A stretch of 64,000 bases of DNA, from the NCBI GenBank assembly GCA_037783415.1, contig JAZGTN010000011.1, positions 1,922,001-1,986,000 on the forward strand. The letters run 5' to 3'. The translations under genes and the position numbers were made by a program. Origin of the DNA: Leptasterias polaris. Its lineage: Eukaryota > Echinodermata > Asteroidea > Forcipulatida > Asteriidae. Under the pieces are notes generated by a model. It saw only the letters and a program-made list of their open reading frames with translations. It searched no databases and was not told the DNA's origin. Of this stretch, positions 1-11,153 are shown piece by piece (position 1 is the stretch's first letter; each line of letters starts with the position of its first letter).

Positions 1-102
1 CCAGTCCTCACTCTCAGTCCTACACCCCGTAATAATTTCGCGGTAAGCAGCACCACTTAATTAGGGCCTGCCTGATCAATGTTGAAGTGTGTCTCATTAT
101 AA

Positions 103-400
103 TGAGGCCCAAATTTCAAAGAGCTGTTCAAAAACAAAATGTAGCTAAGCACAACAAAATCAGAATAAGGCTGCCAGCCAAAATACCATGTCACATGCAC
201 CAATTCTGACTGGTACCCTGCTATTGCTAATAAGCACAAAATATGTTAGCTAAACTGTCTGACGAAGCTAAGCACAATAAAATTAACCTCATGAAATTAA
301 GGTTACCAGCCAAAATAAAATAACACATGCACCTTCCTTGTGACTGGTATCCAACTCAGTTTTGCTCAGCAATATTTTCTGCTTAAAGCAGCAGCTTTCT
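103..400. repeat. Fragments of a dispersed TIR element ('CAATTTCATAGAGCTGCTTAAGCA' type)
   Basis: Two adjacent partial copies (about 103-235 and 264-400) share the phrases GTAGCTAAGCACAA, AAGGTTACCAGCCAAAA and GTGACTGGTATCC with better copies at 53294-53490 and 63346-63538. They are in inverse orientation to some copies because the element is itself an imperfect palindrome. A further fragment lies at 1340-1425. Confidence 0.7.
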
Positions 401-420
401 AAAAAAATTGTGCAAAATGT

Positions 421-1339
421 CAATGGTATTGGTAGTCCTTTTTTAATCTGCCTACTCCTGCCTGTTTTTCTGATTATGTGAATTTCCCCTTGCTGGGGGG
501 GTCCTCTCACATTAAAAAAAACAAACCTAAATGTCACATGTGAGTGTGACCATGGTTTTAGACCTTTTTGAGAAAACTGAATTTGAGGTTCTATAAAATT
601 ACCCTTTTTAATGAAGTTTAGGCAAACGACAAGTTTGTAATAAACAAAAACCAGCTCTTTCAGTGACAGTTCCTGACCCTTTCTAAACCCAGAATATTTT
701 CCAGTCTCTAATAAACATCAACATAATAACAGTTTGTGCAATGAATGAAAATGATGTTATTAATAGTATAAAATTTTACTCCAAATAAAAACAACTATTT
801 TCGTACACCAATTATCTCTGTACATTGTTAATGTTGACTAGTGATAAGGTTACACCAAGGAGAGGTAGAAATAACCTCCATGGTTTACACTGAGTTTGTT
901 TTGTTGAAACACTTGCGGTGAAGGTTATTTTGTCGACTCATGAAAATATTTCTGCTGTAAAATAAAGACAAATATTTTCCCGTGCATTTCATTGCCTTGT
1001 TTATTGTCTTCATTGTGTTCGAGCACATTTTGTTGTTGTTTACAATACATACACGGGCTGGCCACAACCTTTATTGAAGACAATAGATTTAGGTGATTGC
1101 TATTTTTTCATCTCTCGGGGGAAATATGTTGCCAAACAAATACAGGACATGATGGGACAGGTACACGCAAAGTCTACAATCATTTGTATATAACTGTTTA
1201 ACCAAACAGTTACAATTTTGACTATCCCGCCCTCTCGGAGCTGAGAACAAGAAGTCAGTTTTCTTGTAGAGGTACGTACGCCCTCTTGTGGTGTTGGTGA
1301 ACTCGAAAACTGTCCTTTGAAAGAAATGCGCCAATTATA
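421..1339. other. No gene recognised
   Basis: AT-rich DNA with scattered short ORFs of 60-81 codons in random composition. I see no splice-flanked homologous peptide or structured repeat here. Confidence 0.5.
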
Positions 1340-1599
1340 ATGGGCCCAATTTCACAGGGAGCTACCGATAAGCACTCTGCACAAAAACTACTATGCTTAC
1401 CGTGATAAAGTTACAGGTTGAAACACCATAGTACCGTTTAAAATGCCATTTTACTGAACACCATGTATCTTTGGGGTCAGTGATGTTGGATGGTGGCATT
1501 GGTCGATTCATAGAGCAAGGGTCGAAGTTCTAGTGGACACTTCGTGTCGACGCCCGCGAAGACGTAGGCTACTGTAAACTTTTCACTCACTAAATTACA

Positions 1600-2020
1600 A
1601 GCCAGGCCCGTAATCAAGGGAGGTGGGCGGGGGCAGACGCCCCCCAAAAGTCCCCCCCCCCAAAAAAAAAAGTCCGCCTCCCAAAAAAAAAAATATAGAG
1701 TGCCGGCACGTCAATCCGGAGGTCGTTGGTTCAAATCCCGCTCTAGTCAATTTTTCCTTGTTCAACCCAAAATCATATATGTATATGTATACATTATATA
1801 TATAAAATATATAAAAAATCCGCCCCCCAAAAAACACCCCACAAAAAACCCCAAAATCAATATTTTAAAAAATGAGTCGACCCTTCAAAAAAAAACAAAA
1901 AAAAACCCAAAATCATAAAAAAATAAAAAAAGGCCGCCCCCCAAAAAAACCCACAAAAAAAAACACCCAAAATCAACCCCCAAAAAGTCCGCCCACCCCC
2001 CAAACAAGTCCGCCCACGAC
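1600..2020. repeat. C-rich/A-rich low-complexity tract with embedded tRNA-like SINE fragment
   Basis: Runs of CCCCCC alternate with AAAAAA from about 1635 to 2005. On the minus strand these are G-runs able to form G-quadruplexes. At 1695-1782 a fragment of a tRNA-derived repeat interrupts it. This fragment has the B-box GGTTCAAATCC and the tail TTTTTCCTTGTTCAACCC, and its A-box half is mostly missing. Confidence 0.75.
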
Positions 2021-2164
2021 ATGAATTGTAATATTATTATGCAACACGTTTCACATGTGTAGAAATTTCGTCTGATGGCGCCCTCTTTTGAATCAACTTC
2101 GTTAGCCTATGCTTTTTCCGTATGTCAAACACACACACACACAGGGGGACAAAAATCCATGGAC

Positions 2165-2565
2165 ACCGGCACATCTTCGCTTTGCGCCCATCCCAAGACT
2201 ATCGCCGCAAAATAGTCATGGGTTGGCAAATAGCAACCCCCATCCTCCACCCATTTTGATAGTACATCAAAATATCCCAAGTCTGCAATTAAATTTGCTA
2301 ATTAACTCAATCGCTAAAATGTAAGGTTTTTTATCTGACAGCTGATGTCCTAGCGACCACAGTGGCCGGTGTAGTCCCCAGTTTGTGTGTCTTCCAAACA
2401 GTCAGTTTAACAAATAGACTGGTCCCATGTCTTTATCCGCTTGCTACTCGTTTTGCCCCCATCCCAAGAATATCACCACAAAATATTCATGGATTGGCAC
2501 AAAGCGAGTTCCCCCCATCCCCACCCATTTTGATAATACATCAAAATCTCATTGCAACTAAAAAC
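2165..2565 (+). repeat. Two diverged direct copies of a ~115-bp sequence
   Basis: About 2170-2295 and 2440-2560 share CCCATCCCAAGA, TCATGGRTTGGCA, CCACCCATTTTGATA and TACATCAAAAT at about 270-base spacing. No coding potential is recognised. Confidence 0.65.
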
Positions 2566-3170
2566 GTTCTAAAGTGACATTTACTACGGAGCTCTGGAAG
2601 TGCCACCGACTTATAAAGATCCTGGGAGAATTTACTGCAGAATGTTGACATCATGAAACGAGATTGATTTCGGGGTATTAACGACATCCTGAAACTAGAA
2701 CATGATCTCCTCATACTCCAACTTGCAATGATGACATTCTGAAAAGATGGATTGTCACTTACTCTGGAGGTACTAAGTTAATATCTCGGGAAGACGCCGT
2801 CCTTCTTTCATGATGCCCTCATCCAAACGAGGCAAAATATATCTGGAAGACGACATCCTACTTTCAAGATGTCGTCTCTGGATGTTGCCATCTTACATTT
2901 TAGAGTCCATGTCCACAACAAGCCGTATGGCGCTTCCAGAGCCCCGTAACTTTCCAGCGTTTTCCATTTTCACATAACGTCTATGTTACTGTCAATTTAT
3001 TAGGGTTTTTTCAGACACGTTTACAAGAAGAAAAAAATGTGCGAACAATCAAAGATAATATCCATGTCTGCGCTTATGGTGGCATACAGAAATCAATGTT
3101 CTTTACAGGGATTCAAAGTCGTACCACGCTTTCTAAACCCACACAGTGTCAATTTTGTTCAGTTTCACTC

Positions 3171-3442
3171 TATACAGCAATCCTTCACCGATCTTGAACT
3201 CTTGGTGGCAGCAGATATGCCTCCATTACTGCGGTGTACCTGGGTGGTACTGCGCTGCCTAGCGACTGGTATAAGGTTTGGGCTACACGGCGATCATTTG
3301 ATCAGTCGCGGGTTATTGGACTTTCACTTTGCAAATCGCTTAAACCCGTCGCTAGGCAGCGCAGTACCACCCAGGTACCACCGCAATAATGGCGGTATCT
3401 GCTGCCACCAAGAGTTCAAGATCGGTGAAGGATTGCTGTATA
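3171..3442. repeat. Long inverted repeat (foldback element), arms ~95 bp
   Basis: Arm 3171-3265 (starting TATACAGCAATCCTTCACCG) is the near-perfect reverse complement of arm 3348-3442 (ending CGGTGAAGGATTGCTGTATA), with about 82 bases between. ORFs spanning this region are products of the palindrome. The ends carry no obvious target duplication. Confidence 0.88.
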
Positions 3443-3784
3443 GGATTTCTTTGTGAAGAAGTTCCTTCACCCGAATTTGATTTTTTCCCCATTAAGTTTG
3501 CTCCCAGTGTCATTATATTTTTGTTATAACGGGTATTCGAGACAATGAGCTGCATCATACTTTTTGTAAGATAAGTTCCATCATTCCATTTCCAATTATT
3601 GGTGCAATAAATACATAATCCTTGAAGTGCACACGATGTTTAGTTCTGCTTCGTACTTTGTAAGTGAGTAGTTTCCATTTTCCATTCAGCGTAAACTCAT
3701 TTAGTAGCACATGGCTAAAAATGAAAATGTGACTTTTTTGTCTGACCGTGATGCATGAGTTGATGACGGTAGCTTAAAGAAAAA

Positions 3785-4125
3785 TTATCTCTTTGGTTTT
3801 TGGAACTGTTCGATTGTTTTAATCCTTTATAAATGTAAATAAATATCAATGAAACTAACCTGTTAAAATTTCACTTCAAAAGGTGGTCGCGTTTATGAGA
3901 TATCGCCGAAAAACTGGAGCGAATACTTCCACACAGGTAGAATATTCCCTATATATGAATACACAATCTGAGAAATGTTTCTGACAGAAACGTTTCTCAG
4001 AGTTAAATGTTTGGCGAAAAACCTGATATCTTTTTACATAACCACATTCTACGATGTGAACTGTTTCTCAAAAAATATACTATCGAAAGCTGCTGTACTT
4101 CTAACCACTATGTTTTTCTTGCCAT
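3785..4125 (+). repeat. Dispersed ~340-bp repeat, copy 1
   Basis: Shares long blocks with 35215-35580 in the same orientation: AAAGGTGGTCRCGTTT, GAGATATCGCCGAAAAA, TTTCTGACAGAAACGTTTCT and ACTATCGAAAGCTGCTGTAC. It contains a hairpin GAGAAATGTTTCTGACAG...AAACGTTTCTC near 3970-4003. Confidence 0.8.
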
Positions 4126-4429
4126 TAATTTTAAGTGTGTGATTAGGCCTACCAAACGAGTAACGCAATTACGCAAATCGCAGTCCCCGAGTAATAATTA
4201 TACATGATTACCATGATTTCAGAGAGATGAATAATGCAGATGGGTAGCGAGCACACTGCCTACATGATGCTCATGTTTGTGACTAAATAAAGAATGTAAG
4301 CTTTGTGACAGTACTTTTCCCAGAAGAAAACTATAGGCCTATTCTACCTTAAAACAATTTAAAGGAAAATTAGGGTCGGCATTTCAAAATATTGCCAAGT
4401 GCTACATTAAAAGCGCAGCTATACATTTT

Positions 4430-4615
4430 AGGTGCACATTTTGGGGCTACATTTAGGTCTGGGCTACATCTATTATAGGCCTAGGTTCAAGTTTGGGGCT
4501 GCATTTGGGTCGGAGCCACCTTCAAGTTTTGGGCTACACTTAGGTTGGGCAACATCATGGGTTCACGTTTTGGGCTACATTCCCGGCGGGCTTCATTTAG
4601 GGCTGCACAACCAGT
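4430..4615 (+). repeat. Degenerate tandem repeat around TTGGGGCTACATTTAGG
   Basis: About six imperfect copies of a phrase with core GGGCTACATTTAGG, alternating with TTCAAGTTT or TTCACGTTT. No protein or RNA gene is recognised. Confidence 0.6.
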
Positions 4616-5378
4616 ACCCGATCTGAGTCGGTAATCATTATACTCCAGCGTCAGCACCGCTCCACGTCCACGTTTATACCACACCCCTCAACGGCGATTT
4701 CACCGATATTAAAATTTTCTTTTCTACCGTGGCTGTTCCTTTTTTCTGGGGTCCGCAGTCATTTTGTGACCAGCAGAAACACAAAAAGTGTCGACATCGA
4801 ACGAAGGAGTTCACTTTAAGAACAAAAAGTTTCAAAATAATAAGCAATTGTGTTTACCATACCCAAACTTGCCGATCTAAAGTGTTGCATGATTGGCATA
4901 ACAAAATCAACGCTGAAAATTGTCAAAATGCAGGATTTGCGCGAATCTATTCAGATTCTTGCCCAGTGTGATGTCACTTAAAAGTGGTAATTACTAATTA
5001 TACAAGTATTCCATGTTCTTATTTCGGTTTATCTTTGTTTCTATGGCCCTCCATCTAAGAATAGCAATAAATACAACTGCTCCCTCCTATTGTTATAAGG
5101 GTTTTCATATGTTTTGCTTACGAATGACTAATATCATGAATGACACCATAGAATACAATACTGTGGAAAACGTATTCAATCTAGTGCAAAAATACAACAA
5201 CAATCAGTACAACGGGTTGGGCCAATCCGTAACAACAGCCACCCGGCCGTTGCCACGAGCTGACACGCACCCACAGTAAAAAGTAGCAATCTATGAAGGG
5301 GAAAAACGGTGTTTAAAGACTTTAAAGAGGTGCTTTTGTACGGAAGCGTATTGCCGCCACATGAAAAAACCCAAACTG

Positions 5379-5486
5379 ACTTATCGTGTACGTACACGAT
5401 AAGTTTGCGATAAATCCAAACTTATCGTGTACGTACACGATAAGTTTGGATTTTACATGTACCACGATAAGTTTGGATTTATCGTG
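5379..5486. repeat. Nested perfect palindromes with CGATAAGTTTGG arms
   Basis: A 26-base perfect palindrome at 5379-5404 and a 36-base perfect palindrome at 5415-5450 both centre on GTACGTAC. A third half-copy at 5465-5484 is the exact reverse complement of 5409-5428. The whole stretch can fold into several alternative cruciforms. It borders the MITE-like sequence starting near 5486. Confidence 0.92.
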
Positions 5487-5712
5487 ACACGTTGCCTTCG
5501 GATTGGGCGCTTTGGGCTATAACAAGCGTTTGACGTGAATGAACACGGTCGGAAAGATGTTTAAAAAGTAGAATAAAATTATAGGGCCCTAATGATCCAC
5601 ACAAACATTCCTCAAAACTCATGTGTGTGGTTTTCTTTTTATTCGTGAACTAACACGGTCCGCCATTTATGGGAGTCAAGATTTTGACTCCCATAAATGG
5701 CCGACGTGTTCC
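5486..5712. mobile_element. MITE-like dispersed repeat with a terminal palindrome
   Basis: The start CACGTTGCCTTCGGATTGGG is shared with the element at 51398. At 5662-5703 a near-perfect palindrome, CCATTTATGGGAGTC / GACTCCCATAAATGG, closes a small loop. I recognise this as a typical echinoderm-style TIR repeat. Its 3' end is not clear. Confidence 0.6.
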
Positions 5713-5944
5713 TACTAGTCTTATTTCCAGTCGTAAAACGATGATCAGAGTGCTGCTGTGATGTGCCGTGTCTAAGTCCTCATCCCTCCTGCGACCACAA
5801 TAAACATTTGGTATAAACAACACCGGTTGTTTCTCTCGGTTAGTCCCATGACAGTTTTCTTACCCTGATTGACGAGGTTTCTTCTTTTTGGACACGTCTT
5901 AAATCTGTTTTTTGTGGCGATCCATTTTGACATAAAAAATATGT

Positions 5945-6110
5945 CGAGTCCAGGACTCGGACTCGAGTCCGTCTCGAGTCACAATTTCGGTGACTCGGAC
6001 TTGACTCGAGTCACGTCTGCAAAAGACTCGGACTCGGACTCGGACTCGACTATCATGACTCGGACTTGTCCCCGAGGACTCGTGACGATCGAGTCACGTA
6101 TTTTTTACAA
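5945..6110 (+). repeat. GACTCG-rich hexamer tract
   Basis: Imperfect tandem hexamers (GACTCG/GACTCGGACTCG), including CTCGAG palindromes. A short related tract occurs at 9598-9645, on the other side of the LTR retrotransposon. Confidence 0.8.
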
Positions 6111-6471
6111 ACAATACCTTTTTTAAATATTAAAAACAATTCCGACGATTCGATCGTCATTCCCGGAGTGCACATGTCATAGAGTTTAATAACGTCTAGC
6201 ACAATAAATAAGTACTGATGGTGTTGCAAGTATCGTGATTATTGTGTAGATGGCCATCTAAGTACAGCGCGTGTATGTTCGATTCGTATGTTCAGTCGAT
6301 TCGTATGTTCAGTACGCATATTAACACTGGGATGCACGACACCAGCAGTATTATGCTGGTATTCTGTCAACGTTAACATCATAGCCACTGCTTGTGCTTG
6401 ATGCCAGGGAAATGGCTGGTACCTGTAAAACACAGCCTGCATATTGCACTGTGATGGCTGTGTGTTGTTTG

Positions 6472-7391
6472 TGTAATAGGTGTAGAAAAACCTTTGTCCT
6501 ATAGGTGACCAAGTGTCTAGGTTAGAGTTTTATTACCCTTCCACTGTTTATACTTCCCCCTAAGCTCTTCTAGCACCCCCTTAGTTAATTTCTTAGGAAT
6601 CCTTTGTAATAAACAATGAACCCTCTTGCATAAATCCTTGGTAGTGTGGTTAGTCACCCCTGTAATTGACTTCAGATAGCAGCCTGGCAGCGCAAGGGGA
6701 ACACTCCACACTTATGTGTTCTCCCATCACAAGCTTTGATTTTTACTTCATATGTTCAAGATTTGCCTGTTTCAAGTATTTACTGCTATGGACTCGGTAA
6801 GCTTAAATTTTGTTTTATTATTCATTTTGTCAACCATAATATTCCTGTGTTTCTTTGGAATTTCATTTCTAAAGTTGTATTTTTGGAAATATCTTTTGTT
6901 TTAAACTCAGTTTGGATTTAATTTTTAAGACTGAGTGTTTCTTCTTAAATTTGATTGAAGAACTGTATTTTGATCAATTGTATTTCTTGTTGTTTTATTT
7001 ACACAGGTTTTAAAGCCATTTTGATTTTAATTTTGTAACCTTCTTTGGCACTGTGTTTGGTTGTTTTTAGTGGTTTCTATAAATTCTTTTTTTCTTCAAG
7101 TATTCTGGGTTTAGTTCAATAGTTTCTATGGTCTTGGTTTAGAGTTTACTTGGTTTATTGATGTACTTCGATCACTGGTTTGCTTTTGGTCATCGCCTTA
7201 TAATCAATAAAGTTATTTTTTATTTTTTGCTTGTTGAGAAACCTACATTTTGAGTCCCTGTCCTACTTTTTGCATTTCCTCGCGTCTTAACCCTATTCGA
7301 TCCCTAGATTAGTTGAGTTTTTCTGAAGTGAGTTTCCCCAGTGTTTAGTTTTATTTAGTTTTATTCAAGTGATCCATTTTTCAGGGCTACA
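6472..7391 (+). repeat. 5' LTR of the Gypsy-type element
   Basis: Begins TGTAATAGGTGTAG and ends GGCTACA. It carries a polyadenylation signal AATAAA at 7206-7211. One A is present here that is missing from the 3' copy (near 6632). The short ORF inside it (6736-6921) recurs identically in the other LTR and is not considered a gene. Confidence 0.93.
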
Positions 7392-7524
7392 TTTTTTTGG
7401 TGGAGAATCCGGGTAGGGTTTATGTTCCTTTAGAACTTAGCCAGGTTTTGTGAAAAGTAGGGACGGTCATTAGTTTTAGGGTTACGAACACAGTGCCAGA
7501 GTTTTGGAAGCATTTTATTTCACT

Positions 7525-8337
7525 ATGGTTGAAGGGCCGAGTTCCACAATTTTGCCAGACGGGACGCCATACATCTCTCCTCCCCCTGGATTTGGTTGTT
7601 TCGATGAAATTCTTCAACCTGTGGTTAAGCCATTATTGACCACCCTTCAGATGTGTGGTTTTGACCCACAACCAGCAGAAAGACCCTCAGTTCCGTCGAT
7701 GGAGGAGCCTGCTAAGGAGAGGAGCTTGCTAGAGACGGTGAAGGATCTCCTTGGAGACATTGTTGCACAGCAGCAACGACAAGGAGAACTGTTGCTGAGA
7801 CTGCAGATGCAGATGGATGGTCGTCAGCGCCAGAGGAGAAGTTCTGTTTGGTGCAGTAAAGTACCCCGAAGTTGCCAGAGGCAATGGCGAGAGTTTGATG
7901 GCCAATCCACACCAACAACAGTTTATTATAGTCCGTCATCGTTTCAGCAGGTAGATTCGACCCCAGCAGTAGAGGACGCAATCCTGCCAACTCCTCCCCC
8001 TGACGTGAAGTCAGCCCAACTTACAGACAAAGTCATCTCCAGAGTCGTGAAATTGAAATCTTCTGCAGAAAGAAAGCCTAGCCCTCATCAGCTGAAAAGG
8101 GAGCCAGGAGCACTGAAGAGGCTGGTGCGTGTATGGGAGAGCCTGATCGTGAAGGATGGGTTGCTTTACTATAAGCAGACCGACAGTGGAGATAACACTC
8201 AGTACCTAGAAGTTTTGCCCAAGTCATTGAGGTGGCAAACTTTGCACAACCTGCAAAGTTTCACACAATATTATGGGGTTTCGGGAGATTATGCGGTTTG
8301 CCCGACAAAGTTATTTTTGGCCTTGATTTTTGTATAG
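7525..8337 (+). CDS. Internal ORF of the LTR element: gag-like N-terminus joined to an integrase-proximal fragment
   Basis: 270 residues from the first ATG. The N-terminal part is Pro-rich, with a coiled-coil-like stretch (ETVKDLLGDIVAQQQRQGEL, about residues 72-91) as in gag-like proteins. The C-terminal part, RLVRVWESLIVKDGLLYYK then LEVLPKSLRWQTLHNLQ, resembles the segment just before the HHCC zinc finger of Gypsy integrases. The reading frame then diverges and ends before any zinc-binding residues. I infer an internal deletion that fused the two ends of a gag-pol gene. No protease DTG, RT YxDD or integrase D,D,E motif is present. The upstream in-frame TTG at 7504 is not preferred. Confidence 0.6.
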   Translation: MVEGPSSTILPDGTPYISPPPGFGCFDEILQPVVKPLLTTLQMCGFDPQPAERPSVPSMEEPAKERSLLETVKDLLGDIVAQQQRQGELLLRLQMQMDGRQRQRRSSVWCSKVPRSCQRQWREFDGQSTPTTVYYSPSSFQQVDSTPAVEDAILPTPPPDVKSAQLTDKVISRVVKLKSSAERKPSPHQLKREPGALKRLVRVWESLIVKDGLLYYKQTDSGDNTQYLEVLPKSLRWQTLHNLQSFTQYYGVSGDYAVCPTKLFLALIFV

Positions 8338-8429
8338 TTGATTTCTTTTTTGCTGTAAATTCATTGTAGTTTTCATTTTTGTACTTTTTAACATTGTTGA
8401 GGACAACAGTGGGTTTAAGTAGTGGTGAG

Positions 8430-9349
8430 TGTAATAGGTGTAGAAAAACCTTTGTCCTATAGGTGACCAAGTGTCTAGGTTAGAGTTTTATTACCCTTCC
8501 ACTGTTTATACTTCCCCCTAAGCTCTTCTAGCACCCCCTTAGTTAATTTCTTAGGAATCCTTTGTAATAAACAATGAACCCTCTTGCATAATCCTTGGTA
8601 GTGTGGTTAGTCACCCCTGTAATTGACTTCAGATAGCAGCCTGGCAGCGCAAGGGGAACACTCCACACTTATGTGTTCTCCCATCACAAGCTTTGATTTT
8701 TACTTCATATGTTCAAGATTTGCCTGTTTCAAGTATTTACTGCTATGGACTCGGTAAGCTTAAATTTTGTTTTATTATTCATTTTGTCAACCATAATATT
8801 CCTGTGTTTCTTTGGAATTTCATTTCTAAAGTTGTATTTTTGGAAATATCTTTTGTTTTAAACTCAGTTTGGATTTAATTTTTAAGACTGAGTGTTTCTT
8901 CTTAAATTTGATTGAAGAACTGTATTTTGATCAATTGTATTTCTTGTTGTTTTATTTACACAGGTTTTAAAGCCATTTTGATTTTAATTTTGTAACCTTC
9001 TTTGGCACTGTGTTTGGTTGTTTTTAGTGGTTTCTATAAATTCTTTTTTTCTTCAAGTATTCTGGGTTTAGTTCAATAGTTTCTATGGTCTTGGTTTAGA
9101 GTTTACTTGGTTTATTGATGTACTTCGATCACTGGTTTTGCTTTTGGTCATCGCCTTATAATCAATAAAGTTATTTTTTATTTTTTGCTTGTTGAGAAAC
9201 CTACATTTTGAGTCCCTGTCCTACTTTTTGCATTTCCTCGCGTCTTAACCCTATTCGATCCCTAGATTAGTTGAGTTTTTCTGAAGTGAGTTTCCCCAGT
9301 GTTTAGTTTTATTTAGTTTTATTCAAGTGATCCATTTTTCAGGGCTACA
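8430..9349 (+). repeat. 3' LTR of the Gypsy-type element
   Basis: Near-identical direct copy of 6472-7391. The polyadenylation signal recurs. One T is added in the run near 9136 relative to the 5' copy. It is preceded by GTAGTGGTGAG, a weak polypurine tract. Confidence 0.93.
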
Positions 9350-9597
9350 TTTGCACCAGTTTCTACACATGGTCGACACACAAACACGACGTCAAGTTTG
9401 GTCACGTCACTAGTAAAAAGTAGAAAAACATTTTTTTAATCATGGCATCTGCCGTTCCGCCCCGTATTGTTTTATTTTGGTTATACCAACTTTAACAAAA
9501 AACTTTAACAGAACTTTGTTTAAAATAAATGTGTTTTATTTTGTCATTTCCAATTCTTATTTTACGACATTTGGTTTGCAATCAATATTTAAACAAG

Positions 9598-9645
9598 TGA
9601 CTCGTTACTCGGACTCGGACTCGACACAGGTGACTCGACTACAAC
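9598..9645 (+). repeat. Short GACTCG-rich tract
   Basis: Contains ACTCGGACTCGGACTCGAC and flanking GTGACTCG words like those at 5945-6110. Confidence 0.7.
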
Positions 9646-9683
9646 ACTGGTTTAAATACACGTACATACAAACCGAGCTACCT

Positions 9684-9860
9684 GAAGCTACGCCGCGTAT
9701 TCGCGGAATAACCAGCCACATACTCCGAACATATAATACATGCAACACAGGGAGGTGAACAGATGAGCCATAAAATACTCACCTCCCTGTACTGCATGTG
9801 TTCTATTTTTCAGAATTGGCGGCTGGTTATTCCGCGAATACGCGGCTGGCAATTTCGGGC
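9684..9860. mobile_element. Foldback MITE with GCCGCGTATTCGCGG termini
   Basis: The outer arms GCCGCGTATTCGCGGAATAA (9693-) and its reverse complement (ending about 9845) are perfect over more than 25 bases, extending to CCAGCC. An inner pair of arms, CAGGGAGGTGA / TCACCTCCCTG, adds a second stem separated by about 25 bases. No ORF is supported. Confidence 0.85.
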
Positions 9861-11150
9861 CCAATACTTAGCTAGCTGGCTTCAGAGGTAGAGAATGGTA
9901 TGTTACCCAGTGTTCATCTGATAGGTTTACCAGGCCACTGGCTACGGCAACAGCCTAACTACTGTTCATCGCACATTTTGCCATTTATACATGGACGGTG
10001 GTATTTACGGCTGGAATTACATATACGTTTCGCGGGAAAGATGTCGAGGGGTCAGAGCACTCAGAGGCCAATGTTGTTTTTTTAATCACCATTCACTAAT
10101 TATACACATTAAAGGTGTTTTATTGCAAGAACAACTCTTAATAAGGATAAGGAACACCTCCAAACAGTAACATTTCATGAGATTTGAAGGCAACGTGTCC
10201 CTTTAATATTAATCAAACATGTAAACTCTTGAAGCGTCAAAGCTTTATGAAATTGTAGGCCTCGATGAACGGGACGGGACGGTTGTAAACACCAACAAAT
10301 AAACTGAAAAATGTGGTGTTTGTTGTACAGTGTGAGTTCGTGGCGTCGCGACGCGTCGGTGACGGTACGTGTATGAAGTCCTGTGGCATATTACAATTCT
10401 AAGAAGAAATTTCGGCGACAAACAACGGCCATGCAATTTTAACGACCAAAGGTAAATATCATCTATTTGGAACGAGTTAAGTCAAACTGCTTTATGACTA
10501 AAAACTGATTCTTGGTATATTGGTTTTCGAAATTATAAATTGGAAATTGAATGAGCCGTAGGGGGCAATTCATCGGGGACAGTTACCGCCAAACCCATAA
10601 CAAACAAAAATCCATTGGTTTCGTTTGTGGAGGCCTTTCGAACATTGTTGCAATAGTCTACAAGGAAAACACACAGTCAATGTCACAGTTGCCCAATTTG
10701 CCAAAACTTATAATATAAACAAAGCCATGAACTAAGACGATCGAATACACATTGCAGGTAAGCATGGATTCATTTTTTTCATAGACCATTTACTTTTACC
10801 AAGCCAGTACATCAAGTCTCTAAATAAAGACATTATTGTTGAAAACGTCAAAGATTGCCGATGAGACTTTCAGTTAATGGGATTTCTCCATCCTTGGTTT
10901 ATTCCTGTGGGAGTTTTACACAATGTCTAACCATTATATTATTTGAATGGCATGAATATAAAGCATCTCAATCACAGTGAGCAGTCTGGCTTTATCGGCT
11001 GAGCCATAGAATCTCATTTCAGGCACTGCAAAAATAATAATTAAGCACCACCATATAAATATAATCATTGTCTAGGCTAACCGGTAATCTCATCAAACTC
11101 ATTAATCGGAGTTGATAGGAAAATGTCATCAGTGTTAAGCAGAATTTATC
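9861..11150. other. No gene recognised; one MITE remnant
   Basis: Contains AAGGCAACGTGTCCCTTTAA at 10181-10200, the reversed end of the AAAGGRACACGTTGCCTT-type repeat. A CpG-rich patch lies at 10325-10375. No homologous exon was found. Confidence 0.5.
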
Positions 11151-11153
11151 CTA

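Larger units (their letters stand above)
6472..9349 (+). mobile_element. Non-autonomous Gypsy/Ty3-type LTR retrotransposon, full length
   Basis: Two direct 920-base LTRs (6472-7391 and 8430-9349) start TG and end CA and flank an internal region of only 1038 bases. The element is bordered by the 4-base duplication TTTG (6468-6471 and 9350-9353). A primer-binding-site candidate begins TGGTGGAGAATCCGGG at 7398. A conserved Gypsy-like tract, GAGGACAAC then a purine-rich run, precedes the 3' LTR. The two LTRs differ, as far as I can see, only by two single-base indels, so insertion was recent. The internal region lacks protease, reverse transcriptase, RNase H and a complete integrase, so movement would need enzymes from another element. 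Confidence 0.93.

Noticed and set aside
3037..3456. 139-codon ORF (+)
   Set aside because: It runs through both arms of the inverted repeat at 3171-3442, so arm-derived peptides appear on both strands.
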